Both the position numbers and the translations under genes were made by a program. A stretch of 64,000 bases of DNA from Lichenifustis flavocetrariae (lineage in GTDB: Bacteria > Pseudomonadota > Alphaproteobacteria > Rhizobiales > Beijerinckiaceae): assembly GCF_026130545.1 (NCBI RefSeq), contig NZ_JAMOIM010000002.1, positions 248,001 to 312,000 of the forward strand, written 5' to 3'. Shown here piece after piece: positions 16,032 through 26,014 of this stretch (position 1 is its first letter; every line of letters begins with the position of its first letter). The notes under the pieces were generated by a model that saw only the letters and a list, made by a program, of their open reading frames with translations, had not been told where the DNA came from and ran no database searches.

Positions 16032-16813
16032 TGCTGAAAGGCTCACTGACGGGCTACATCGACGTTGCCCAAATGACGCTCTACGCGTTCCTGTTCTTCT
16101 TTTTGGGAATCGTGCTCTACCTCCGGCGCGAGGACAAGCGGGAAGGATATCCGCTCGAGGTCGAATACCTTTCGCAAAATGCGGAGAAGAAACAGGGCTT
16201 TCCACTCGTCCCGAAGCCGAAGATCTTCCGGCTCGGCCACGGCGGCGTGGTTCTCGCGCCCTCGGGAAAACCGGACAGTCGTCCGATCCTCGCCCAGCCT
16301 TTGGAGCGGTGGCCCGGCTCGCCGCTTCAACCCACCGGCGACCCGATGATCGACGCCGTCGGGCCTGCGGCCTACGCGGAACGGCAGGAGGTCCCCGAGA
16401 TGATGATCGACGGCCGCCCGATGATCGTGCCGATGCGGGACCGGGCCGATATGTCGGTCGACCTTGAGGATTCGGACCCACGCGGCATGGTGGTGATCGG
16501 CGCGGACAAGAAGCGGGCAGGCGTCGTCAGCGACCTCTGGATCGATCTGGCCGAACCCCAGATCCGCTATCTCCAGGTCACGGTCGATGCGGAGGCGGGA
16601 ACTCGCGAGGTGTTGCTGCCGATGACCTTCGCGCGCATCAGCGACAACCGGCGCGAGGTCAAGGTGAAGTCCATCCTGGCCAGGCACTTTGCGACAGTGC
16701 CGGCGACCAAGAGCCTGGACCAGGTGACCAAGCGCGAAGAAGACCGCATCTGCGCCTACTTCGGCTCCGGCCACCTCTACGCCAAACCCTCTCGCCTGGG
16801 ACCGATCCTATGA
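16031..16813 (+). CDS. puhA: PuhA, reaction-centre H subunit
   Basis: PuhA is the H subunit of the photosynthetic reaction centre. It caps the cytoplasmic face and guides protons to quinone QB. The protein is 260 residues with one N-terminal membrane helix (MTLYAFLFFFLGIVLYL) and a soluble PRC-barrel domain. The segment LWIDLAEPQIRYLQV aligns with the region of the acidic residue used in proton delivery in Rhodobacter. The ATG at 16031 follows GGAGGAAA. The L, M and light-harvesting subunits (puf) are not in the window. Confidence 0.96.
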   Translation: MLKGSLTGYIDVAQMTLYAFLFFFLGIVLYLRREDKREGYPLEVEYLSQNAEKKQGFPLVPKPKIFRLGHGGVVLAPSGKPDSRPILAQPLERWPGSPLQPTGDPMIDAVGPAAYAERQEVPEMMIDGRPMIVPMRDRADMSVDLEDSDPRGMVVIGADKKRAGVVSDLWIDLAEPQIRYLQVTVDAEAGTREVLLPMTFARISDNRREVKVKSILARHFATVPATKSLDQVTKREEDRICAYFGSGHLYAKPSRLGPIL

Positions 16814-17478
16814 GCGGCGATCTCGACTTCGAACCAATCCGCGGCTTGCCGGCGCGCCTGCCTCCGGGGGAGACCCTGCTTTGGCAGGGCGAGCCCGACC
16901 TTCGCGCCATGGCGCTGCGCGTCTTTCACGTCCGCAAAGTCGCAATCTATTTTGGCCTTCTGGTCGCCTATCGCCTCGCAAGCGCCCTCCACGACGGCGC
17001 GTCGCTCTTTGGGGCCGCCAAAGCGGCGCTTCCACTTACGGGGCTCGGTGTCGCGGCCGTCTTGATTCTTGCCGGTCTCGCGGCTCTGGTCTGCCGCACG
17101 ACCGTCTATTCGATCACCAGCCGGCGCGTCGTCATGCGCATCGGCGTGGCACTGCCGATCACCTTCAACCTGCCGTTCAAGACGCTCGCGTCGGCGTCCC
17201 TGAAACTGCAGGGAAAAGGCGTCGGCACGATCCCGCTTGTCTTGACCGATTCCAATCGGCTGGCCTACCTTGTCATGTGGCCTCATGCGCGACCCTGGCG
17301 CACGGCAAGGACCGAGCCGGCGCTGCGTTTCGTGCCGGATGCCGCGAAGGTAGCGCAGATCCTTGCTGAAGCGGTCTCAGCAGCCTTGCCGGAGACCGTG
17401 AACGTGACCAACCCGGTCGTCTCGCAAGCCCAGGCCGGCAAGCAGCCGTCATGGCCGATGGCACCGGCCGCAGCTTAA
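16810..17478 (+). CDS. puhB: PuhB, reaction-centre assembly protein
   Basis: PuhB is a membrane protein needed for efficient reaction-centre assembly. It has 222 residues, with an N-terminal GETLLWQGEPD segment, two membrane helices, and a PH-like bacterial domain with YSITSRRVVMRIGVALP in the middle. It starts inside the puhA stop (ATGA). The gene order puhA-puhB-puhC is conserved in purple bacteria, which supports the call more strongly than any single motif. Confidence 0.92.
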   Translation: MSGDLDFEPIRGLPARLPPGETLLWQGEPDLRAMALRVFHVRKVAIYFGLLVAYRLASALHDGASLFGAAKAALPLTGLGVAAVLILAGLAALVCRTTVYSITSRRVVMRIGVALPITFNLPFKTLASASLKLQGKGVGTIPLVLTDSNRLAYLVMWPHARPWRTARTEPALRFVPDAAKVAQILAEAVSAALPETVNVTNPVVSQAQAGKQPSWPMAPAAA

Positions 17479-17484
17479 GGCGAA

Positions 17485-17943
17485 ATGTCGATGAGCCAGA
17501 CCCAAAGCATCCAACCTTTTCCCCGAGGGGCCCTTCTGGGAGCCGCGGCCCTGGTGGGGATCACGATCGTCTCGGCTGGAACGGCGCGTCTGGTGGGTCT
17601 GAAGCAACCTCACCCGGTGGCCGCCGTTCTGGCCGCGCGTGACCTTCGGTTCGAGGACAAGGCGGACGGCAGCATCGTGGTGGTCGACGCCGGTAGTGGC
17701 CAGACGGTCGACACGCTCCCACCCGGCAGCAATGGCTTCATCCGCGCGTCACTGCGCAGCCTCGCCAAACGCCGTCAGTTCGATGGCAACATGAGCCAGG
17801 TGTTCCATATCACGGCCTGGTCCGACGGCCGCCTGACGCTCGACGATCCGAGCACCGGGAACCCGATCGAGTTGGAAGCCTTCGGGGAGACCAACGAGGC
17901 GGCCTTCGCGAAACTCCTTCATGTCGGGAGCCAAAGCCGATGA
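17485..17943 (+). CDS. puhC: PuhC, photosynthetic complex assembly protein
   Basis: PuhC is a small membrane-anchored protein that affects organisation of the reaction centre and light-harvesting complex. This one has 152 residues with a single N-terminal membrane helix (LLGAAALVGITIVSAGTA) and a periplasmic domain containing LRFEDKADGSIVV and GNPIELEAFGETNEAAF. It begins 6 bases after puhB and overlaps the next gene by 4 bases. Two nearby ATG codons (17485 and 17491) are possible starts. Confidence 0.88.
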   Translation: MSMSQTQSIQPFPRGALLGAAALVGITIVSAGTARLVGLKQPHPVAAVLAARDLRFEDKADGSIVVVDAGSGQTVDTLPPGSNGFIRASLRSLAKRRQFDGNMSQVFHITAWSDGRLTLDDPSTGNPIELEAFGETNEAAFAKLLHVGSQSR

Positions 17944-18242
17944 GCGGGGCCTTCGGGCTCGGACGGCGTGAGCTGGACGTGCCCTGTACGATCGAGATCG
18001 AGCATACGCCGAACAGTCTCCATGCCCATGTCAGTCTCGAAGGTATCGAGGTCGGTCCGGGGGATACGGTGCTCGTGCATGACGCTCCAACCGCCGTCGG
18101 CTTCGGCGAGATTGTCACCCATCGAAGCCACGCCACCGTCGTTCAGGCGGGCCCCATCGAACGCCTGTGGACGCAGGTGACCGCGTTCCTCGAACTGACC
18201 GAGCTCTACGAGGTCAGCTTCACGCCGAGGAGGACTCTATGA
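17940..18242 (+). CDS. Hypothetical protein between puhC and acsF
   Basis: This 100-residue soluble protein has no motif I can assign. It is rich in beta-forming residues, contains the phrase [20 protein letters not shown], and ends in a helical LTELYEVSF segment. It overlaps puhC and acsF by 4 bases on each side, so it is almost certainly translated with them. Genes of similar size sit here in other photosynthesis clusters of this order, as far as I recall, without a known role. A part in H-subunit assembly or cyclase function is a guess from position only. Confidence 0.8.
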   Translation: MSGAFGLGRRELDVPCTIEIEHTPNSLHAHVSLEGIEVGPGDTVLVHDAPTAVGFGEIVTHRSHATVVQAGPIERLWTQVTAFLELTELYEVSFTPRRTL

Positions 18243-19303
18243 ACGCTCCCATCCGCAGCTTCGAACCCAATGAATCGACCCGGCAGGCGCAGGAGGACAC
18301 CGTCCTCAGCCCGCGGTTCTACACAACGGACTTCGCGGCCCTCGACAGGCTCGACGTCAGCCTGGTCCGCCGCGAGTGGACCGAACTGATGGACGAATTG
18401 CGCAGCGACCCCAACGCCAAGCATTTCATCCGCTCGGAAGACTGGCATGCCGACATCGAAAGCCTGCCCGAAGGCCTGCGCCGCGAGTTTCTCGACTTTC
18501 TTATCAGCTCTGTCACAGCCGAATTCTCCGGCTGCGTGCTCTACGCCGAGATCAAGAAACGCGTCGCGAACCAGGATCTGCGCGACCTCTTCACGGCCAT
18601 GAGCCGCGACGAAGCGCGCCATGCGGGCTTCATCAATCAGGCGCTCAAGGAATTCGACATCGGCGTCGATCTCGGCTTCCTGACAAAAGCCAAGAAATAC
18701 ACATTCTTCCGGCCGAAATTCATCTTCTACGCGACCTACCTGTCCGAGAAGATCGGCTACGCCCGTTACATCACGATCTACCGGCAGCTGGAACGCCATC
18801 CGGAGCGGCAATTCCATCCGATTTTTTCGTATTTTGAAAAGTGGTGCAACGACGAGTTTCGGCACGGTGAGGCTTTCGCGCTGCTGATGCGAGCCGATCC
18901 GAAAGTGTTGCAGGGCACCAACAAGCTCTGGATCCGCTTCTTCTTGCTGGCGGTCTTTGCCACAATGTATGTGCGCGACCATGCGCGCATCGAGTTTCAC
19001 AAGGCGCTCGGGCTCGATCCCACCGCCTATGATTTCGAAGTCTATCGCGTGACATCGGAAATCTCGAAGCAAGTCTTTCCGATCACGCTCGATCTCGAAA
19101 ACCCGGTGTTCCACGCCGGTCTCGACCGGCTGTTGCGGATCACCAATGCGATGGCGGAGGCAAAGCGCCAGGGCGGCCTTGTCGGCAACATCAAGCGGGT
19201 CGGGCTCGTGGCTGCGGCAGCCGCCACCTTCGCGCGGCTGTTCCTGCTTGCGCCGAAAAGCAACGCGCTTCCGGCAACCATCCGTCTCTCGCCAGCCTGG
19301 TAA
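18239..19303 (+). CDS. acsF: AcsF, aerobic Mg-protoporphyrin monomethyl ester cyclase
   Basis: AcsF is the oxygen-dependent di-iron oxidase that forms the fifth ring of (bacterio)chlorophyll. The 354-residue protein has the ferritin-like iron ligands, including E-A-R-H at 125-128 and E-F-R-H at 206-209, with Glu95 in the first helix. The start at 18239 lies just after a strong GAGGAGG and overlaps the upstream stop; a longer frame exists but has no family likeness. No anaerobic BchE cyclase gene is seen here, so ring closure in this organism may depend on oxygen. Confidence 0.96.
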   Translation: MNAPIRSFEPNESTRQAQEDTVLSPRFYTTDFAALDRLDVSLVRREWTELMDELRSDPNAKHFIRSEDWHADIESLPEGLRREFLDFLISSVTAEFSGCVLYAEIKKRVANQDLRDLFTAMSRDEARHAGFINQALKEFDIGVDLGFLTKAKKYTFFRPKFIFYATYLSEKIGYARYITIYRQLERHPERQFHPIFSYFEKWCNDEFRHGEAFALLMRADPKVLQGTNKLWIRFFLLAVFATMYVRDHARIEFHKALGLDPTAYDFEVYRVTSEISKQVFPITLDLENPVFHAGLDRLLRITNAMAEAKRQGGLVGNIKRVGLVAAAAATFARLFLLAPKSNALPATIRLSPAW

Positions 19304-19317
19304 GCGGGAGCAGCCCC

Positions 19318-20196
19318 GTGATCTTCTACGGCCTGCCCGTTGCCTTCACGCTCTTCCTCTGGTGGTCCAGCACCGGCGCGATCTTCTTCCTCGACTCGCG
19401 CCCAACGCACACCTTTCGCTGGAGCATGGCGGGCGCGACAGCGATCATGGCCGGGGCCGTCTATGCGCTGACGCAGACGAGCCGCGACGTGTCGATCGGC
19501 GGCGCCTATATCGGGTTTGCCATCGGCCTTGCCCTCTGGGGATGGCTTGAGATCGGCTACTATATGGGTTTCATGATGGGCCCGCGTCGCGAGCCATCTC
19601 CGGATGGCTGCTCGGGCTGGCGTCACTTCTTCAACGCAGCCGCCACGACCCTCTATCACGAGCTTGCAGCTCTGGCTTTGGCCGCGATGATTGCCGCCGT
19701 GACCTGGGACATGCCGAACAAGGTGGCATTCTGGACCTTCGCAATCCTGTGGTTGATGCAGCTTAGCGCGAAGTTGAATGTTTTCCTTGGCGTGCCGAAT
19801 CTCGCGGAAGAGTTCCTTCCGGCTCACCTCAGCTTCTTGCGCAGCTTCATGACCCGGAAGTCGATGAACCTGTTCTTCCCCGTGTCGATCACCGTCTCGA
19901 TGATTTCCGCCACGCTGATGATCGAAGGCATCGTGTCAGGCGAGGCCACCCCTTTCCAGGCCGTCAGCTTGACGATGCTGTCGAGCCTGATGGTCCTCGC
20001 GATCCTCGAACATTGGTTCCTGGTGGTGCCGCTGCCGGTCGAGGCGCTATGGCGCTGGTGCCTGCAGGCGAGCCGCCAGGTCAGTGTTGACGCGACCGCA
20101 GTCGGCGTGGAGGGGGCTTCCGAGTCATCCCCGTCGCATAAGCGCATCGGCCAGAGTTTTGCCGAGCCCGGGCTCAGCCAACCCGTCACACCCTAG
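19318..20196 (+). CDS. puhE: PuhE, photosynthetic complex assembly membrane protein
   Basis: PuhE is a polytopic membrane protein (292 residues, about seven hydrophobic segments) conserved beside puhA and acsF in purple bacteria. In Rhodobacter capsulatus it is reported to influence bacteriochlorophyll accumulation. Here the GTG start at 19318 follows GGGAG, 14 bases after acsF. Family-like stretches include [15 protein letters not shown] and [17 protein letters not shown]. It is followed by hemA after 19 bases. Confidence 0.9.
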   Translation: MIFYGLPVAFTLFLWWSSTGAIFFLDSRPTHTFRWSMAGATAIMAGAVYALTQTSRDVSIGGAYIGFAIGLALWGWLEIGYYMGFMMGPRREPSPDGCSGWRHFFNAAATTLYHELAALALAAMIAAVTWDMPNKVAFWTFAILWLMQLSAKLNVFLGVPNLAEEFLPAHLSFLRSFMTRKSMNLFFPVSITVSMISATLMIEGIVSGEATPFQAVSLTMLSSLMVLAILEHWFLVVPLPVEALWRWCLQASRQVSVDATAVGVEGASESSPSHKRIGQSFAEPGLSQPVTP

Positions 20197-20215
20197 AAAA
20201 GGCAAAGGGAGTCCC

Positions 20216-21427
20216 ATGAATTTCGACGCTTTCTTCAAGGGGGAACTCGAGAGCCTTCGGCGGGAGGGGCGCTATCGCGTCTTTGCGGAACTCGAACGCC
20301 ATGCGGGAGGATTCCCCAGAGCGACACATTATGGCGACAAGAACCGGCGTGAAATCACCGTGTGGTGCTCGAACGACTATCTCGGCATGGGGCAGCACCC
20401 GAAGGTGCTGGACGCCATGCACCGCGCGCTCGACCGCTGCGGCGCCGGAGCGGGAGGCACACGCAACATCTCGGGCAACAACCACTATCACATTCTTCTC
20501 GAGGAGGAGCTCGCAGACCTGCACGGCAAGGAATCGGCGCTGCTGTTCACCTCCGGCTACGTGTCGAACTGGGCTGCGCTGAGCACGCTCGGCGCCCGCA
20601 TCCCCGGCTGCGTCATTCTCTCCGACGCCTGCAACCACGCTTCGATGATCGAAGGCATCCGGCAGAGCGGCGCGGACAAGCGCATCTTCGGCCACAACGA
20701 CGTGGCAGACCTCGACCGGAGGCTCTCGCAGATCGACCCGGACCGGCCGAAGCTCGTCGCTTTCGAGTCGGTCTATTCCATGGATGGCGACATCGCGCCG
20801 ATCGCCGAGATCTGCGACGTGGCGGAGCGGCATGGCGCCATGACCTATCTCGATGAAGTGCATGGCGTCGGGCTCTACGGGCCGCGCGGCGGCGGCATCG
20901 CGGACCGCGAAGGCCTGAGCCACCGGCTGACCCTCATCGAGGGCACGCTCGGTAAGGCGTTCGGGACGATGGGCGGCTATATCGCGGCCTCGAACGCGCT
21001 CTGCGACTTCATCCGCAGCTTCGCCTCGGGCTTCATTTTCACGACGTCCCTGCCGCCGGCCATCGCGGCGGGGGCTCGCGCCAGCATCCAGCATCTGAAG
21101 AGCAGTTCGGCGGAACGCGACCGTCACCAAGACCGCGTGGCCCTCACCCGCCGGAAGTTCGATGCCGCCGGCATTCCCCATCTGGCGAACGACAGCCATA
21201 TCGTGCCGGTGATGGTCGGTGATCCTGTGCTGTGCAAGCAGATCAGTGACCGGCTGCTCGACCAATACGGGATTTACGTCCAGCCAATCAATTTCCCGAC
21301 CGTCGCGCGCGGCACGGAACGCCTCCGTGTCACGCCCTCGCCCCTTCATTCGGATCAGGACATCGAGCACCTCGTCGCGTCCCTGTCGGAGATCTGGGCG
21401 GAATTGGGCGTCGCGAAAGCGGCCTAG
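20216..21427 (+). CDS. hemA: HemA, 5-aminolevulinate synthase
   Basis: HemA condenses glycine with succinyl-CoA to make 5-aminolevulinate, the first precursor of haem and bacteriochlorophyll (C4 pathway, typical of alphaproteobacteria). The 403-residue PLP enzyme shows [22 protein letters not shown] and the cofactor lysine in GTLGKAFG (Lys247). The ATG at 20216 follows AAAGGGAG; an upstream extension overlaps puhE and is not expected to be translated. As the last gene of the 14-gene unit it ties precursor supply to pigment synthesis. A second synthase elsewhere in the genome is likely but not visible. Confidence 0.97.
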   Translation: MNFDAFFKGELESLRREGRYRVFAELERHAGGFPRATHYGDKNRREITVWCSNDYLGMGQHPKVLDAMHRALDRCGAGAGGTRNISGNNHYHILLEEELADLHGKESALLFTSGYVSNWAALSTLGARIPGCVILSDACNHASMIEGIRQSGADKRIFGHNDVADLDRRLSQIDPDRPKLVAFESVYSMDGDIAPIAEICDVAERHGAMTYLDEVHGVGLYGPRGGGIADREGLSHRLTLIEGTLGKAFGTMGGYIAASNALCDFIRSFASGFIFTTSLPPAIAAGARASIQHLKSSSAERDRHQDRVALTRRKFDAAGIPHLANDSHIVPVMVGDPVLCKQISDRLLDQYGIYVQPINFPTVARGTERLRVTPSPLHSDQDIEHLVASLSEIWAELGVAKAA

Positions 21428-21483
21428 CATTCCCGAGGTCGAACCGGCGCTAAGGCTTACCTTCTTGGAAATGGCCGCGATCC

Positions 21484-22788
21484 ATGCCGATCAATGATCC
21501 GGATACGCGAGCCCTCCAAAGTCTTGCAGCCAAGGCAGCGCCCGGCCGTCGTTTCATCGACCATCCCGACCGGGAGATGGCGCAGGCGGAAATTCACGCC
21601 CGTCCCATCTCGCGCATCCAGGCGCCGGCGCGGATCCGGCGTATAGCCTTCCTGCTCGGCCAAAATCTGCACGATATCGTCGCGGTGCGGTCGAGGCTTG
21701 TCGCCTATTGCTTGGCGGCGGGCGTGGCGCCGCCTGCGGAGCGGGACCGCCGGTTCAGTTTTGCCGCGGCGCCTCATGAGGTTACCTGGGAATTCCACAC
21801 GGAATTCTACACCGCGACATGGATCTCTCCCTTCGACAACGCGGATCACTGGCCGACCGGGATCGGCCTGGAGGCCGTCGGGAATGAGGGCGTGGCCGTC
21901 GCGGTCCGGGTCGACGTCATGGCGTCCGAGACCATCACGTCAGCTGCGCTCGCGGGCTTCGACGAATTGAGTCTGTGTTACTCCGACATCGAGGGGGGCC
22001 GCGCCCAATTGGCGACCGATTTCGTCGCCGACCACCATGGTTATACCCGCTACGAGATGGCAGCCGGGACAGTCGGGCCCTACAATCTGGGCGCCATTGT
22101 CCGGCGGGTGCTCGAAATCGAGACGTATCGGGTCATGAGCCTCATTGGCATCACCCTCGCCCGGCACGTGTCGCCGCAGTTAAGTCGCCTCGAGGCGAGG
22201 CTGACCGAGGCCATGCAGGCGATCGGCTCCTCTGCCTCGGCGGCCGAGAGCCATGTTCTGCTCGAAACCATGCATGATCTGCAGGTGGCGGCCGCTCACA
22301 CGGTCGAGTTGACCCGCTATCGATTCGGCGCCTGCCAAGCCTATGGCGACATCCTCGGACAACGTTTGAAAAACCTCGACGAACGTCCGAATGGCGAACA
22401 TCGCACGCTAGCGCGCTACCTCAACCACCGGGTCGACCCTGCCCTCGCCACGTTCAAGGCGATCCAACAACGACAGACCGCCCTTTTTGACCAGATGGCA
22501 CGCTCGACAGCTCTGCTCGGCACACGCATCAGCCTCGATATTCAAACGCAAAACCGACACATCCTTGAGACAATTTCAAATACAGCGCAAAGCCAGTTTA
22601 GGTTACAGAGAACCGTCGAAGGTCTATCGACCATTGCGATCTCATATTACATACTTGGAATCGTCGGCTACGCGTTCCATGTGTTCGATCACTCCTACGA
22701 ATACGAGAAGACGATCGCGATCGCGCTCCTCGCGCCCTTGATCGTCGCCCTCGTCTGGCTTCGCATGCGACGCATTCACAAGCATTAG
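21484..22788 (+). CDS. DUF3422 family membrane protein
   Basis: This 434-residue protein belongs to the uncharacterised DUF3422 (COG4949) family. The N-terminal half has the conserved HPDREMAQAEIHARP and HTEFYTATWI stretches, the middle is largely helical, and the C-terminus carries two membrane helices with a short loop (about 385-428). It starts 56 bases after hemA in the same direction, so it could be cotranscribed with the photosynthesis unit, though its ribosome site (GGAAATGG) is ordinary. The family also occurs in non-phototrophs, so a role specific to photosynthesis is not implied. It ends 12 bases from the convergent GntR gene. Confidence 0.85.
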   Translation: MPINDPDTRALQSLAAKAAPGRRFIDHPDREMAQAEIHARPISRIQAPARIRRIAFLLGQNLHDIVAVRSRLVAYCLAAGVAPPAERDRRFSFAAAPHEVTWEFHTEFYTATWISPFDNADHWPTGIGLEAVGNEGVAVAVRVDVMASETITSAALAGFDELSLCYSDIEGGRAQLATDFVADHHGYTRYEMAAGTVGPYNLGAIVRRVLEIETYRVMSLIGITLARHVSPQLSRLEARLTEAMQAIGSSASAAESHVLLETMHDLQVAAAHTVELTRYRFGACQAYGDILGQRLKNLDERPNGEHRTLARYLNHRVDPALATFKAIQQRQTALFDQMARSTALLGTRISLDIQTQNRHILETISNTAQSQFRLQRTVEGLSTIAISYYILGIVGYAFHVFDHSYEYEKTIAIALLAPLIVALVWLRMRRIHKH

Positions 22789-22800
22789 CGGATCGCTTCG

Positions 22801-23556
22801 CTAGGAGATCGCCTTCACGGTGAGCGGCAGCAGCCGGTCGCGGGCAGCGACGAGAAGCTTCTCCATGGCGCGCTCGGCGCGCGGCGAACTTCGGGACGCG
22901 ATTGCGGCGCGAACGGCGTCATGCGCGGCCAGATCCTCGGCGGGCCGGGTCGCATGGCGCTGCAGCATCTGTGAGGACACCCGAAGCGCGGACTTCAGAG
23001 CGCCGCCGACGGTGATGAACAGGGCATTGTGGGACGCGTGGATGACCGCGAGGTGAAACGCGAGATCGGCCTGCGACGTCGCCTCAATGGCGAGATTGCT
23101 CTCGAAGGCGTCCTTCAGTTCGCGGTAATGATCTTCGATCGTCCGCAGGTCATCGGCGGTGCCGTCCCGAGCGGCAAGGAAAGAGGCTCGCGGCTCCAGG
23201 CACAGCCGCATCTCGAAAATGTCCTCGATGATCTTCGCGTCGAATTGCGCCGAGAGGCGCCACGTGAGGACGTCGCGATCGAGAAGGTTCCAGTCCGCGA
23301 ACGGCAGCACGCGCGTGCCCACCTTCGGCGAGACGTCAATGAGGCGCTTGGCCGAAAGATTCTTCACGGCCTCGCGGATGACGGTGCGGCTGACCCCATA
23401 GAGCTGACACAGGTCGCTCTCGATCGGCAGCGTGTCACCAGGCCGAAATTCACCCGCGACGATACGCGTACCCAACAGTGCGGCAATCTGGGCCGACATC
23501 GTCCCGATCGGCACGAGTTCACGCTCAAGCATGCCGCGCCAAACCCCTTTCATCAT
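22801..23556 (-). CDS. GntR/FadR-family transcriptional regulator
   Basis: The protein has an N-terminal winged helix (GDTLPIESDLCQLYGVSRTV, then IREAVKNLSAKRLI) and a C-terminal all-helical FCD domain. Metal-binding candidates are Asp and His in ADLAFHLAVIH and His in DLAAHDAV. FadR-type regulators of this kind respond to sugar acids or similar small acids. The frame is open to 23703, but the two ATGs at 23556 and 23553, or another at 23532 behind AAAGGGG, are better starts. It is divergent from the sugar ABC transporter and arabinofuranosidase operon, which it probably controls. Confidence 0.87.
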   Translation of the reverse strand: MMKGVWRGMLERELVPIGTMSAQIAALLGTRIVAGEFRPGDTLPIESDLCQLYGVSRTVIREAVKNLSAKRLIDVSPKVGTRVLPFADWNLLDRDVLTWRLSAQFDAKIIEDIFEMRLCLEPRASFLAARDGTADDLRTIEDHYRELKDAFESNLAIEATSQADLAFHLAVIHASHNALFITVGGALKSALRVSSQMLQRHATRPAEDLAAHDAVRAAIASRSSPRAERAMEKLLVAARDRLLPLTVKAIS

Positions 23557-23767
23557 CTTCTCGCGGGCACAGAGTCCGATTGACAAGGCCGGCGGCTGCC
23601 AACAGAATACCCGACATAAGATAATATGAAAGCCATGTTTTGGTCTTTGTGCCTGTTTGTGAGGCAGACCGTAAAAGATCAACGCAGCGGCCCCGGCCGC
23701 CAAGAGCCCAAAGGGCCAGGTTCAGGATCGGGTTCGATGGGCCCGGAACCATGTCAGGGAGGTCGGC

Positions 23768-25060
23768 ATGAAGGGATTGTGGAAGAACGTCGCCGCGGCA
23801 TCGGCCTTGGCGTTACTAGGGCTAGGGTCGGCCGCGGAAGCCAAGACCCAGATCGTCTGGTGGGATTTCCTGGCCGGCGGTGACGGCGTCCGCATGAAGG
23901 CGCTCATCAGCGCTTTCCAAAAGGACAACCCCGACATCGAGATCAACGCGACGACACTTGAATGGGGTGTCCCCTTCTACACGAAGGTGCAGACCTCGGC
24001 AGCCATCGGGCAGGGGCCGGACGTGATGACCTATCATCTGTCCCGCCTGCCGCTCGGGGTCTCGACCGGGACGCTTCGGCCCTTCACGGATGATGAGCTG
24101 AAAAGTGTCGGCCTGACCAAGGACGATTATTTCGCGTCCGACTGGGACGCGGCGCATGTTGACGGCAAGCTTTATGCGGTACCGCTCGATATCCACTCGA
24201 TCGTCTTGTATTACAATAAGGATCTCCTCAAGAAGGCCGGCCTGCTGGGGGATGACGGCAAGCCCAAGGGCTTCGACGGTCTCGACAATTTCAACGCTGC
24301 CTTAAAGGCACTGACGGACGCTGGAAGCGGGCACTATGCCCTGTCGATGCACAACGGCCAGCCTGACGGCAGTTCGGTGTGGCGCATCTTCTACACCCTG
24401 CTCAGCCAGCAGGGCGGCACATTCATGAAGGACGGCAAGGTCCTCGACGGCGACAATCTTGGCAAGGCCGAGAAGGCTTTGAACGCGATGGCGAATTGGG
24501 CCGCGCAGGGATGGATGCCCAAAAACACCACCTACCCGTCCTCCATCGCTTTGTTCACATCGGGCAAGGCCGCGATGCACATCAATGGCGTGTGGGAGGT
24601 ACCGACCATGGTCGACCTCGCCAAGCAGAACAAGCTCGGCTTCGAATGGGGTGCCATCCCGGTCCCGACGCTGTTCGAACATCCGGCGACCTGGGCCGAC
24701 AGCCATGCTTTTGCGATCCCGAACCGTAAAGGCAATGACATCGCACCCGACAAGCTCAAGGCCGTGCTGACGACGATCGCCTGGATCAACAAGCACAGCA
24801 TCGATTGGGCTTCGGCCGGACACATTCCGGCCTACAAGCCCGTCACGGAAAGCCCGGCCTTCGAGACCCTGAAGCCCAACGCGGATTATTCGGCCCTGGC
24901 CAAGACCGCTGTATTCGATCCGAAGTCGACCATCACCGGCGTGGCTTCGCCGGCCTACGATGCGGCCACGAACTTCATGGAGCCGGCCGTCAACGGGCAG
25001 ATGGATGCCAAGAGCGCCATCGAGCAGACGCGCGACGAATTGCAGAACGCGCTGCAATAA
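23768..25060 (+). CDS. CUT1 sugar ABC transporter, substrate-binding protein
   Basis: This is a periplasmic solute-binding protein of family 1 (MalE/UgpB type), 430 residues, with a Sec signal peptide (residues about 1-25, ending AEAK). It shows the family pattern IVWWDFLAGGDG, QGPDVMTYH and FTSGKAAMHINGVWEV. Ribosome site GGGAGG precedes the ATG. It begins an operon with two permeases and an intracellular arabinofuranosidase, so arabinose-containing oligosaccharides or arabinosides are the best guess for the ligand. The 211-base upstream region has TTGACA near 23580 but no clear operator. Confidence 0.92.
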   Translation: MKGLWKNVAAASALALLGLGSAAEAKTQIVWWDFLAGGDGVRMKALISAFQKDNPDIEINATTLEWGVPFYTKVQTSAAIGQGPDVMTYHLSRLPLGVSTGTLRPFTDDELKSVGLTKDDYFASDWDAAHVDGKLYAVPLDIHSIVLYYNKDLLKKAGLLGDDGKPKGFDGLDNFNAALKALTDAGSGHYALSMHNGQPDGSSVWRIFYTLLSQQGGTFMKDGKVLDGDNLGKAEKALNAMANWAAQGWMPKNTTYPSSIALFTSGKAAMHINGVWEVPTMVDLAKQNKLGFEWGAIPVPTLFEHPATWADSHAFAIPNRKGNDIAPDKLKAVLTTIAWINKHSIDWASAGHIPAYKPVTESPAFETLKPNADYSALAKTAVFDPKSTITGVASPAYDAATNFMEPAVNGQMDAKSAIEQTRDELQNALQ

Positions 25061-25135
25061 GCGTCCTCCGTAGTGCCGAGGTCGGTCGATCTTGCCCGAC
25101 CGGTCCACTTTTATCTTCGATCGGGTTCGTCCTCG

Positions 25136-26014
25136 ATGCCGACTGTGCGTAAACGCCAACAGACCGGAGCGGCGGTCGTCTTCGTCGGTCCGTTCGTGGT
25201 CGCCTATCTGGTCCTGTTTGTCTATCCGACGCTCAAGATGGTGGTGCTGAGCTTCACCAACGCGCCGCTTATCGGGGAGGGTAAATGGGTTGGCTGGAGC
25301 AATTATCTCCGGCTGGCCCATGACAACCTCTTCCTCCAGTCCGTCGGGCATACGATCTATTTCGTGGTGCTGACCGTGATTCCGACGACCTTGCTTGGTC
25401 TCGTCATCGCCATGATGGTTCTGCGCTTGCGGGGCCTGCTGCAAAGCCTCGTTCTCGCGGCCTTCTTCCTTCCCTACATCCTGCCCGTCACGGTCGTGTA
25501 CCGCATCTGGGAATGGATGATCGATCCGCAATTCGGCATCGCGCAATTGCCGATCCGTTTGCTGCTCGGCCACTCTGTCGCGATGTGGTCCGACCCGCTC
25601 TGGGCCATGCCGAGCATCGCCTTCATCACGATCTGGTGGACGAACGGCTTCAATGTGCTGCTCTTCATCGCGGGGCTCAAGAATATCAGCCAGGACGTCC
25701 ACGACGCCGCCTCGCTCGACGGCGCGCATCGCTGGGCGCGATTCCGCTACATCACCTGGCCGCTGATCTGGCCCGTCACTGCGCTGGTTCTGACGATCCA
25801 GTTGATCCTGCAACTGAAGATCTTCGATCAGGTGTATCTGATGACCGTAGGTGGCCCGTTCAATTCCACCTATGTGGTTGTGCAATACATCTACAAGCAG
25901 GCATTCCAGAGCAACCACGGCGGCTATGGAGCGACGGTGGCGGTCGTCCTGTTCGTGGCGATCGCGGCCCTGTCGGTGCTGCAGTTTCAGGCGCTTCGCG
26001 TGAGGCCCTCATGA
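25136..26014 (+). CDS. CUT1 sugar ABC transporter permease (MalF/UgpA type)
   Basis: This inner-membrane permease has 292 residues, six membrane segments, and the cytoplasmic EAA-loop equivalent DVHDAASLDGAHRWARF in the second half. The frame can start at a GTG at 25073, but the ATG at 25136 gives the usual short basic N-terminus followed directly by the first helix. It overlaps the second permease by 4 bases. Together they would form the heterodimeric channel for the preceding binding protein. Confidence 0.9.
   Translation: MPTVRKRQQTGAAVVFVGPFVVAYLVLFVYPTLKMVVLSFTNAPLIGEGKWVGWSNYLRLAHDNLFLQSVGHTIYFVVLTVIPTTLLGLVIAMMVLRLRGLLQSLVLAAFFLPYILPVTVVYRIWEWMIDPQFGIAQLPIRLLLGHSVAMWSDPLWAMPSIAFITIWWTNGFNVLLFIAGLKNISQDVHDAASLDGAHRWARFRYITWPLIWPVTALVLTIQLILQLKIFDQVYLMTVGGPFNSTYVVVQYIYKQAFQSNHGGYGATVAVVLFVAIAALSVLQFQALRVRPS

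Noticed and set aside
22784-22803. Small repeat TAGCG-N8-CGCTA containing both convergent stop codons
   Set aside because: The stem is only five pairs and has no T-run; probably chance symmetry of two stop codons.
24302-25918. A 538-codon minus-strand frame opposite the sugar-binding protein and permease genes
   Set aside because: Antisense to clear ABC genes; composition typical of a shadow frame.
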